DNA from: Gammaproteobacteria bacterium
Lineage (GTDB): Bacteria > Pseudomonadota > Gammaproteobacteria > Steroidobacterales > GCA-2729495
DNA length: 34,111 nt
Direction of reading: 5' to 3'
Assembly (NCBI GenBank): GCA_029245525.1
Contig: JAQWPD010000066.1
Span: 1-34,111 of the forward strand
Position 1 is the first letter of the stretch, and every line of letters starts with the position of its first letter. This document shows, in pieces, positions 24,129-31,211 of the stretch. Made by a program: the position numbers and the translations under genes. The notes beneath the pieces are model-generated. The model searched no databases and was not told where the DNA came from. It saw only the letters and a program-made list of their open reading frames with translations.

Positions 24129-25070
24129 CTAAGCTGCACTGATTCGGTCGATTTCCGCCAATTCGTCAGTGCTCAGGCTAACATTGCCTGCAGCCGCATT
24201 GGCTTTGACCTGTTCCGGTTTGGTGACGCCCGCAATCACACTGCCGACATAGTCGCGATTGGTGAGTCCGCTCATGGCGATGTCCAGAATGCTTTTGCCT
24301 ATGCTCTCACCGTAGCTGATCAGCTGTTCTACCTTCTCCAGCCGTTCATCGGTTTTAAATGAGCCGCCCCACGCCGCCAGGCGTGAACCTTCAGGGTCGG
24401 GCTGGCCTTTGCGGTACTTGCCGGTGAGCAAGCCTGATTCGAGGGGGAAGTAGGGAATAATGCTGATGTTGTCTTTCTCGGCGACGGGCAGTAGATCATC
24501 CTCAATAGTGCGGGTGAACAGGCTGTACCAGTTCTGCGCGGAGATGTAAGGGCTGGTCCCCGCAGCATCAGCGGCTGCTGCTGCTTCGGCTAACTGGGCG
24601 CCATTCATGTTGGAGCAACCAATGTGTCGTACCTTGCCCTGTTGGATAAGGTCTTCCAGTGCGCGCAGGGTTTCTTCAGCCGGTGTATTGATATCGGGAA
24701 AGTGATATTGGTACAGGTCGAGGTAATCGGTGTTTAGCCTTGAGAGACTTTCCTCAATCTTCGTCATGATGTAGCCGCGGGTGCCACCATTCTCAATACT
24801 GCCGCCACGACCGCCAGAGTTGGCGCCGAATTTAGTTGTAAGCACAATATCTTTGCGCTTAGCACCCAGTGCTTTGGCCAAATACTCCTCCGATGAGCTG
24901 GGGCTTTTACCGTAGATATCGGCCGTGTCAAAAAAGTTAATGCCGGCATCGAGCGCCGCATTGACGCAGGCGGTGGTTGCATCCTGATCAACCATCGAGC
25001 CAAACATCATGCAGCCGAGGCCCACTACTGAAACCTGAAGGTCCGAATTTCCCAGTTGTTTTTTTCTCAT
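24129..25070 (-). CDS. Aldo/keto reductase
   Basis: Protein of 313 residues with a complete (alpha/beta)8-barrel pattern. The catalytic tetrad is visible: Asp48 and Tyr53 in FFDTADIYG, Lys80 in LTTKFG and His123 in YQYHFPD. The NADPH-binding C-terminal end has SVIAGVTKPEQV. The family reduces aldehydes or ketones to alcohols, or runs the reverse, using NADP(H). GLGCMMFG near residues 17-24 is typical of the MocA/YajO-type AKRs. The ATG overlaps the upstream MFS stop as ATGA, so translation is coupled. It is the last gene of the tetR-dioxygenase-MFS-AKR series. Substrate is unknown. Confidence 0.93.
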   Translation of the reverse strand: MRKKQLGNSDLQVSVVGLGCMMFGSMVDQDATTACVNAALDAGINFFDTADIYGKSPSSSEEYLAKALGAKRKDIVLTTKFGANSGGRGGSIENGGTRGYIMTKIEESLSRLNTDYLDLYQYHFPDINTPAEETLRALEDLIQQGKVRHIGCSNMNGAQLAEAAAAADAAGTSPYISAQNWYSLFTRTIEDDLLPVAEKDNISIIPYFPLESGLLTGKYRKGQPDPEGSRLAAWGGSFKTDERLEKVEQLISYGESIGKSILDIAMSGLTNRDYVGSVIAGVTKPEQVKANAAAGNVSLSTDELAEIDRISAA

Positions 25071-26398
25071 TGTGAGCTGTCCTGAACAGAGGCGGTTATG
25101 GGTTGATATTTACCGTGGCGCAAGCGAATCCATAAAGCATAAAACATCAACGCCGCATTCAGTATGCCCATCATTACAAATGGTGCGGTAGGGCTGATGC
25201 TGTCGTAAATTTCGCCACCAACCTTCGACGCAAATAAAATACCAATCGCGCCGACGAGCCCGAATACGCCGACTACCGAGCCACGAATTTTCTGTGGGGC
25301 TTGTTGACCCAGTAGTGCGCCTGCGGAAATAATGACGCTGATTTCACCTATGCCGAGAATGACACACATCAAATAGATGTTGCTGCCAAATGGGTCTGCC
25401 ACCGTACCCATGAGTGTGTAGCCGACCGCAGCAATAAATAAACCGAGCGCCATGCTGGATACCCGGTCAAATTTGTCAGAGATTATGCCCATAAATACAG
25501 CCCAGCCCATGGCCGAGAGCTGAATAAGGCCAAACAGCATACCGGCTTTGGCAAGACTGTCGCCGGTGCTCATGCCCACCTCGATGCCGAGTTGAACAAT
25601 CCACAAAGAAAAGAAGGTGCCGATAACCACCAGATCACCCCGACCGATAAATGCCGACATAAAGGCCAGCGCCATGCGGGGCCGCTTACCCTCGCGCAAA
25701 CCGGCTTTAAGCTGCTGTGTTAAAGGAACTTTGGCTTTGGTCTTGCCGCCGCCGCCGGGCTTCAAACCGAAGCTAAGTACTGCCGCAGCGACCAAACAAA
25801 CTGCCGTTGCTGTCCAATAAGCATAGCGTCCAGCAGCTATCGGATCGGCGCCGTATTCCAGATACATGGCAGGTGTTTTTGCCAGTAGTGTTGCCATAAT
25901 AACCACGCCGAGGCCATTGCAAATTGAGGTAACGCCGAGCCATCGTGCGCGAGAGAACTCCTGAATATAGTCGACAATACAGGCGCTGAGCATGACCGGG
26001 ACAACGGCAGCGCCAACACCGAACAGGCAACGAAATATATACAGTTGAGCCACTGAGTTAGCGAGAGGGTAAATCAGATAGCCGGCTGCCAGGAGCAGGA
26101 AACCGCTGACAAATATCAGTTTTCTGCCGGTGCGGTCAGAAAGGGCGCCAGCGACGCCCATAACCATAATAACAACCACCTCCTGAACAGCGGCAAGATT
26201 GCCGGTAAGGGCGCCTTGTTCGGCTTGGGGTATGTGAAGGATTTCGGTTAGCAGATAGGGTTGAATGAAGCCCATGTAAGCAATAGCCGAGATGCTGGTT
26301 AAGCAGGCAAACAGCAAGGTAAAAACATTCATGCCCGAATAGCCGGGAATGAACCATAGGGGACCGATTTTTAGTCCGGCAGTGTCCGGTTTCAGCAT
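25067..26398 (-). CDS. MFS transporter of the dioxygenase/AKR operon
   Basis: Protein of 443 residues with twelve hydrophobic segments and a central loop (about residues 210-240) containing PGGGGKTKAKVP. The MFS motif A region is GALSDRTGRKLIFVSGF, with a related GIISDKFDRVSSMALG in the second half. It is divergent in sequence from the MFS protein at 22547-23896. The start ATG has no good Shine-Dalgarno, but N-terminal residues before TM1 (IGPLWFIPGYSGMNVFTLLF) look family-like. It lies 45 bases after the dioxygenase gene and overlaps the AKR by 4 bases. It probably imports the substrate or exports a product of this module. Confidence 0.9.
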   Translation of the reverse strand: MLKPDTAGLKIGPLWFIPGYSGMNVFTLLFACLTSISAIAYMGFIQPYLLTEILHIPQAEQGALTGNLAAVQEVVVIMVMGVAGALSDRTGRKLIFVSGFLLLAAGYLIYPLANSVAQLYIFRCLFGVGAAVVPVMLSACIVDYIQEFSRARWLGVTSICNGLGVVIMATLLAKTPAMYLEYGADPIAAGRYAYWTATAVCLVAAAVLSFGLKPGGGGKTKAKVPLTQQLKAGLREGKRPRMALAFMSAFIGRGDLVVIGTFFSLWIVQLGIEVGMSTGDSLAKAGMLFGLIQLSAMGWAVFMGIISDKFDRVSSMALGLFIAAVGYTLMGTVADPFGSNIYLMCVILGIGEISVIISAGALLGQQAPQKIRGSVVGVFGLVGAIGILFASKVGGEIYDSISPTAPFVMMGILNAALMFYALWIRLRHGKYQPITASVQDSSQ

Positions 26399-26443
26399 CT
26401 TAAAACCACTCGCGCGAATAAATTTTTGAAGGTCTAGCCTAAC

Positions 26444-27316
26444 TTATACAGGGCGTTTTGTATCGGCAATAGCAACGCGATGCATCAGGCGGTGAGCGGG
26501 GAAGAAATCACTGATGCCACGATGGGCAGTGCAACGATTGTCCCAAAAAGCCACTGAGTGTTTTTCCCAGCGGAACCGGACCATGTACTCTTCTTGGGTC
26601 ATGTGTTCATAAAGCATGTCGAGAAGGGTTTTGCTTTCTGGGTCAGATAAACCTTTGATCCGGAAGGTCATCAGCGGGTTAACCAGCAAGCATTTTTCCT
26701 TGGTTTCTGGGTGAGTACGGATTATCGGATGCTCAACCGGTGGGGTTGACTCACGAAATTTCTGCCAGCGGTCCGGGCCATATTGCTTGAGCACACCCGG
26801 CCCCATGGTTTCCACCAGGTCATGGATGGCGGTGAGTCCGAGTAAGAAGTCCTGCATAGGCTTAGAGAGACCTTCATACGCCGCTGCCATATTCACCCAT
26901 ACCGTATCACCCTTTCCGATGGGTACATCTAGAGCATGCAGCACAGAGCATTTGGAGGGGATCTCAAGGAAAGTATCATCGGTATGCCAATTAATGTCAC
27001 TGCTTACCGCGCTGTATTCGTTCATTTCCTGGCGACGAATTTGTGGATAGCCATCAAGCAACGGCACAAAGCCCGGCTTTTGGACTTCATCACCGAAGTG
27101 CATAGCAAAGGCAATGTGTTGTTCGGGAGTCAGATCCTGATCGCGGAAGAACAGAACTTTGTATTGAAGAAAAAGTTCTTTCAGAACCTTTACTGCATCG
27201 TGATCAAGTTCGCTGGTCAGGTCTATATTAAGGACTTCAGCGCCCAGCGCATTGGTCATGGGCTTGACGATAATGCCGGAAGCCGCTGAAACTCTAGCTG
27301 ACTGAGCGTTTGACAT
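26444..27316 (-). CDS. TauD/TfdA-family Fe(II)/2-oxoglutarate dioxygenase
   Basis: Protein of 290 residues. I chose the ATG at 27316, which has AAGGAG about 8 bases upstream; an earlier frame start lies inside tetR. The iron-binding triad is seen as His111 and Asp113 in NWHTDDTF and His265 in TAHRGISDFF. Arg280 (HRLMHRVAI) is at the position that binds 2-oxoglutarate, 15 residues after the distal His as in TauD. The N-terminal LGAEVLNIDLTSEL and VLFFRDQDLTPEQH are family hallmarks. These enzymes hydroxylate substrates such as taurine, 2,4-D or alkyl sulfates with O2. The start overlaps the tetR end by 23 bases. Substrate is not inferable. Confidence 0.95.
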   Translation of the reverse strand: MSNAQSARVSAASGIIVKPMTNALGAEVLNIDLTSELDHDAVKVLKELFLQYKVLFFRDQDLTPEQHIAFAMHFGDEVQKPGFVPLLDGYPQIRRQEMNEYSAVSSDINWHTDDTFLEIPSKCSVLHALDVPIGKGDTVWVNMAAAYEGLSKPMQDFLLGLTAIHDLVETMGPGVLKQYGPDRWQKFRESTPPVEHPIIRTHPETKEKCLLVNPLMTFRIKGLSDPESKTLLDMLYEHMTQEEYMVRFRWEKHSVAFWDNRCTAHRGISDFFPAHRLMHRVAIADTKRPV

Positions 27317-27974
27317 GGCGTAACTCCTTATAAGTGGTGTCTGATATCGGTGCAGAGAGCGCACCTGTTAGGCAATCGACCAGGTTGGCTGCAAATAGGG
27401 CGCCATACTTTTGAAAATCAATAGCTGGGTTATTGCGTAAGCGTTCGCGGTCGGCCAATGCATGAATTATTTGTGCAACAGCCAAGCCGAATCTCTGGCC
27501 GAGAATATCGGCAGGCAGATCGCTCATTAGCGCTTCTATTTTTTTGAGGATGGTATTTAGCGCTGAACCGTGTGTGCTTGACCAGAGGGCTTGCAGATCT
27601 ACCGAAGGGCTGCCAATCATTTGGGAGAGAAAACGAACATAATGCTGGCCGCCCTCGCTCCCATCGATTTCATCAACAATCGGGTACACCATAGCCTCGA
27701 CAAGTGATTGCAGGTTGCCGTCAAGGTCAGCGCCTTCCAGCGCCCTAAGGCGTCGCCGATTAACGTTTTCCATGCGATAGTCGTAAATTGCGTTGATCAG
27801 CGTTTTTTTATTGCCAAAGTGGTAGTGGGTGGCTGACGAGTTCTTTTGCCCTGCTTCTATGTTGATCTGCCGCAAAGAGACGGCATCGATGCCTTGGTCG
27901 CCGAAAAGGCGTTCAGCCGCAAGAATGATTTTTAGGAGGGTGCGTTCGCTAGCGGAATTGATCTTGGTTACCAT
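27294..27974 (-). CDS. TetR-family transcriptional regulator
   Basis: Protein of 226 residues. The N-terminal helix-turn-helix covers about residues 12-60: LLKIILAAERLFGDQGIDAVS, then LRQINIEAGQKNSSATHYHFGNKKTL. The C-terminal ligand and dimer domain is not closely recognisable. The HTH form SSATHYHFGNK is common in regulators of catabolic or efflux genes. It is the promoter-proximal gene ahead of the dioxygenase, so it probably represses the dioxygenase-MFS-AKR genes and itself. No Shine-Dalgarno precedes the ATG and the best -10 ends 8 bases before it, suggesting a leaderless or near-leaderless transcript. The last 23 bases overlap the dioxygenase start. Confidence 0.93.
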   Translation of the reverse strand: MVTKINSASERTLLKIILAAERLFGDQGIDAVSLRQINIEAGQKNSSATHYHFGNKKTLINAIYDYRMENVNRRRLRALEGADLDGNLQSLVEAMVYPIVDEIDGSEGGQHYVRFLSQMIGSPSVDLQALWSSTHGSALNTILKKIEALMSDLPADILGQRFGLAVAQIIHALADRERLRNNPAIDFQKYGALFAANLVDCLTGALSAPISDTTYKELRHVKRSVS

Positions 27975-28059
27975 AAATTAAATCATGTGCTTTATTTAGG
28001 CGGTGTGTCAAGTGCTAAAAAATTTATTATTTATTATCAGTAGCTTATGTTTAATTTAT
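27973..28059. promoter_or_regulatory. Paired ATAAATTAAA inverted repeats flanking tetR promoter
   Basis: ATAAATTAAA at 27973-27982 recurs as its exact complement TTTAATTTAT at 28050-28059. The two copies bracket the tetR promoter region. They could be operator half-sites for TetR, but the surrounding DNA is very A+T-rich, so chance is possible. Confidence 0.3.
27982..28011 (-). promoter_or_regulatory. Candidate tetR promoter
   Basis: On the minus strand a perfect TTGACA (28011-28006) is followed after 18 bases by CATGAT (27987-27982), four of six matches. Initiation would fall at or next to the A of the tetR start codon at 27974. Confidence 0.5.
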
Positions 28060-28064
28060 TGCTT

Positions 28065-29600
28065 CTATTTGGTTGATTCTAGTGATTTCACCGCAAAAAC
28101 CCGGCCAAAATAATTATCGATAGATGCTTCGAGCACGGTCGCCGTTTCACTGGGGATTCCTGCTAGCGCGCGTGCCAGCTGTTTTTTATAGTCAAGCTGC
28201 ATGGCGCGGCCAATCTGTATTCGCTGAGCCTGAGGTGATCCGGCACCATGCATTGATTCGGTGAGGTAGCCAACCGCGTTACGCCCCAGTGTCATGTTCT
28301 CAATGAGGCGAAGAATCCGTACTCTATTTTCTGTAGGAATATCGGCGCGACCTTGCAGATATTTTTCGATAAGTGGACCCGCTTCCGGATGCTTCATGTC
28401 GGCCTCTGAGGGCAGTGTTACCATCAGGCCGCCGGCGAGATCCTGAGCAAGTCTGCTCAGTTCATAGGGCATCTTAGTGACATGATGCTTGCAGACATTC
28501 GCCAGCATCTCATCAGCGAGATAGGCGCCTGAGCGGGTTTTGCTCGCCTGATAACTGGCGGCAATTCCAGTGCTGTAGATGGTCTCATTAAGATGAGTCA
28601 TCTCGACTAATTTATCTTTGATGTGCGAGGCTCGCTCGACACCGTTGTATTCGGCAACAGTGGCGGCAGCACCAATAAGAACATCGCCAACGCCCGATTT
28701 ACAGACATAACTGCGGCGGTGATAGCAGGTGAATCGCTCCACAAGCATGGCGGCGAAATCGTGTTCGCCATTCATAAAGATTTTGTCATGTGGAATAAAT
28801 ACGTTGTCGAACACAATCATCGCTTCCTGGCCAGCGAACTGTGCGTTACCGGCATCAATGTCTCCATCCGCACTGCGGGTGTCACAGGACTGTCGACCAT
28901 AGATATAGGTTATGCCATCAGCATCGACAGGAATAGCGCCAACCAGTGCGAAGTCTTTATCGGCTTCTCCCAAGCGGATGGTGGGCATAACCAGTAACCA
29001 GTGCGAGTTAATGCAACCGGTTTGGTGCGCCTTTGCCCCGGTAACATAAACGCCTGCCTTCGTGCGCTTAGTGACATGCAGATACATATCCTGATCAGCT
29101 TGTTCATGCGGTGCCTTGCTGCGATCGCCTTTGACGTCGGTCATAGCACCACCAATAACGTAGCCCTTGCTTTGAGTCATGCCGATGAAGTCTTTCAGCA
29201 GTTGATGGTAGTTAGTGCTGTGTTGTTCATCGATTTCATAGGTCACAGAGAACAGTGAATTCAATGCATCCATACCGACGCAGCGTTGAAAACAGGTCCC
29301 GGTGAGTTGGCCCAGTCGTCGTTGCATTTTGTTCTGGTTAATGAGGTCTTCAGGACTCTCGGCAATGTGCAGGAAACGGTTAACGCGTTCGCCGGTAAAT
29401 GGCGACAAAGCCGTTGCGATATCCGGGTTAGATTGCGCAAGGTCGTAGGTGGCAGCAACAGCATTTATAGAAGGGCGGATGATCGGATGATCAACCGGCT
29501 CATCAATCAACTCACCCAACAAAAATATCTTGAGCTCGCGGCTTCTGAGGCTGGCGATATAGTCGGCGCCGGTTTCGATTTTGGTTGCGTTGTTTGCCAT
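28065..29600 (-). CDS. 4-hydroxybutyryl-CoA dehydratase-like [4Fe-4S]/FAD protein (HpaB superfamily)
   Basis: Protein of 511 residues of the 4-hydroxyphenylacetate 3-hydroxylase (HpaB) fold, but much closer to 4-hydroxybutyryl-CoA dehydratase/vinylacetyl-CoA isomerase (AbfD). Fe-S ligands are present: Cys103 and Cys107 in CFQRCVGMDALN, and His294 and Cys300 in YHRRSYVCKSG. In Clostridium aminobutyricum the ligands are Cys99, Cys103, His292 and Cys299, so here one residue is missing between His and the last Cys. Other active-site positions match: Glu259 (GQEAMIVFDN), Tyr298, Lys301, Thr194 (AHQTG) and Glu448 (TESMHGAGSPQAQR). The family dehydrates hydroxyacyl-CoA through a flavin radical. No CoA ligase or transferase is adjacent. 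It is 90 bases upstream of tetR, same strand. The start lacks a clear Shine-Dalgarno. Confidence 0.88.
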   Translation of the reverse strand: MANNATKIETGADYIASLRSRELKIFLLGELIDEPVDHPIIRPSINAVAATYDLAQSNPDIATALSPFTGERVNRFLHIAESPEDLINQNKMQRRLGQLTGTCFQRCVGMDALNSLFSVTYEIDEQHSTNYHQLLKDFIGMTQSKGYVIGGAMTDVKGDRSKAPHEQADQDMYLHVTKRTKAGVYVTGAKAHQTGCINSHWLLVMPTIRLGEADKDFALVGAIPVDADGITYIYGRQSCDTRSADGDIDAGNAQFAGQEAMIVFDNVFIPHDKIFMNGEHDFAAMLVERFTCYHRRSYVCKSGVGDVLIGAAATVAEYNGVERASHIKDKLVEMTHLNETIYSTGIAASYQASKTRSGAYLADEMLANVCKHHVTKMPYELSRLAQDLAGGLMVTLPSEADMKHPEAGPLIEKYLQGRADIPTENRVRILRLIENMTLGRNAVGYLTESMHGAGSPQAQRIQIGRAMQLDYKKQLARALAGIPSETATVLEASIDNYFGRVFAVKSLESTK

Positions 29601-29792
29601 GAGAGTTGTCTTTTATAGCTGATTGGCGAGTAGGAAGACCTGCTGACCATGCTGGAAAATATTTTGTGTGCTTTAGTTTATCATGCCAGCTATTGCGCCG
29701 CAGTTGATGGCGGCAGGGTGAGTTGTTGCCATTGGTATAAGCTCTAAGATCAGGTATTGTCTGGTCATATTCACTATTGCGGTATCTGTACT
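29601..29792. promoter_or_regulatory. 192-bp divergent region between dehydratase-like gene and His-tailed MFS gene
   Basis: On the minus strand, TATAAA about 15 bases before the dehydratase ATG is a possible -10 without a good -35. A 10-base palindrome AAAATATTTT lies at 29656-29665, flanked by GCTGG (29651-29655) and CCAGC (29686-29690). It could hold a shared operator, but no regulator can be assigned. Confidence 0.3.
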
Positions 29793-31175
29793 ATGTCATC
29801 TTCTCCATTTCGCCATTCCAGTTTTCGCCGTTTGTTTTCAGCTCAGGTTATTGCATTGGTTGGCACCGGTCTGACCACGGTGGCGCTTACCTTGCTAGCC
29901 TATGACCTTGCCGGAGGCAATGCGGGAATCGTTCTAGGAACAGCGCTGGCCTTTAAAATGGTGGCCTATGTTATTTTCTCCCCCATTTTGGGCGGCTTGG
30001 CACACCGGTTTCCCCGCAAAGCATTGCTCATTATTCTGGATGTGATCCGCGCTGCCGTAGTACTGGCAATGCCGTTTGTTACAGCCGTCTGGCAGGTTTA
30101 TCTATTGATTTTTTTGCTTAATTTATTTTCTGCTGGTTTTAAGCCGGTGTTTGCTGCCAGCATTCCCGACGTGTTGCCCTCCGAAGAGGAATACACCAAG
30201 GCGCTATCGTATTCTCGCCTCGCTTACGATTTAGAGTCGCTGCTGAGTCCGTTGTTCGCGGGCTTGGCACTGTTGTATTTCAGTTACACAGCATTGTTTC
30301 TGGGTAACTCCGTGGCATTTCTGATTTCGGCTGTATTGATTATGGGTTGTGTGCTCCCGCACGCAACCCAGCCGGAGCGCAGCAACAGTATTTGGGAAGA
30401 AATTACCTTTGGGCTGCGTTCCTATATGGCCACTCCGAGATTGCGTGCGTTGCTGACCCTTTACGCCGCCGTAGCGGCAGCGAGCGCCATGGTTATTGTG
30501 AATACCGTGGTGTTTATCCGGGAGAACATGGGCCTTGAAGATTCGGATGTTGCTATGGCGTTTGCGGCTGCCGGCCTAGGTTCAATGATTGCTGCTTTGC
30601 TTGTGCCTAAGGCTCTTGAGTTCGTTAATGATCGCGCTTTGATGATTGGTGGTTCAGTATGCATGGGGGTCGGGCTATTGCTTACGGCGACTGATCTGTC
30701 ATACCCGCAGTTGCTGCTCGTGTGGTTTTTTGTCGGGCTCGGCTTGTCATTGGTGCAAACCCCCGCGGGCCGTATTGTAAACCGTTCTTCATCGCCGGAG
30801 GATCGACCTGCGTATTTCTCCGCGCAGTTTGCTTTATCCCATGCCTGTTGGCTCATTGCTTATCCGGTGGTCGGAATGCTTGGCGCAACGCTTGGTGTGG
30901 TATCTACTGCTGGTATTATGGGAGGAGTTGTATTGGCGTTTACGGCGCTGGCATACGCAATGTGGCCGCGTGGGGATGGAGAGTCGCTAACGCACTTGCA
31001 TACCGAAATGAATCATCTTCATCCGCATAAGCATGGTTCGCATCACGAGCATGCGCATGAAGGTTGGGAAGGCCCGGAGCCCCACGTTCATGAGCATCGG
31101 CATCGACCGATTAGGCACCTTCATCGCTTTGTCATTGACGACCATCATCGGCATTGGCCAGAAGCCCAGAACTGA
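29793..31175 (+). CDS. MFS exporter with His-rich C-terminal tail (NreB-like)
   Basis: Protein of 460 residues. The first 390 or so hold about twelve transmembrane segments of the MFS_3/EntS type; FRHSSFRRLFSAQVIALVGTG, GGLAHRFPRKALLIILDVIR and FSAGFKPVFAASIPDVL are characteristic. The last 71 residues contain 19 His, in clusters such as HLHPHKHGSHHEHAHE and HVHEHRHRP. NreB of Achromobacter xylosoxidans and cyanobacterial NrsD are MFS nickel-resistance exporters with similar His-rich tails, so Ni(II) or another divalent metal efflux is likely. The start ATG at 29793 has only a weak Shine-Dalgarno; an earlier TTG at 29757 is less likely. It is convergent with the TonB-dependent receptor, 36 bases apart. 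Metal identity is inferred. Confidence 0.85.
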   Translation: MSSSPFRHSSFRRLFSAQVIALVGTGLTTVALTLLAYDLAGGNAGIVLGTALAFKMVAYVIFSPILGGLAHRFPRKALLIILDVIRAAVVLAMPFVTAVWQVYLLIFLLNLFSAGFKPVFAASIPDVLPSEEEYTKALSYSRLAYDLESLLSPLFAGLALLYFSYTALFLGNSVAFLISAVLIMGCVLPHATQPERSNSIWEEITFGLRSYMATPRLRALLTLYAAVAAASAMVIVNTVVFIRENMGLEDSDVAMAFAAAGLGSMIAALLVPKALEFVNDRALMIGGSVCMGVGLLLTATDLSYPQLLLVWFFVGLGLSLVQTPAGRIVNRSSSPEDRPAYFSAQFALSHACWLIAYPVVGMLGATLGVVSTAGIMGGVVLAFTALAYAMWPRGDGESLTHLHTEMNHLHPHKHGSHHEHAHEGWEGPEPHVHEHRHRPIRHLHRFVIDDHHRHWPEAQN

Positions 31176-31211
31176 GTGGAAGATGACGGCTGGCAAAGTG
31201 CTTCTGCAGAT

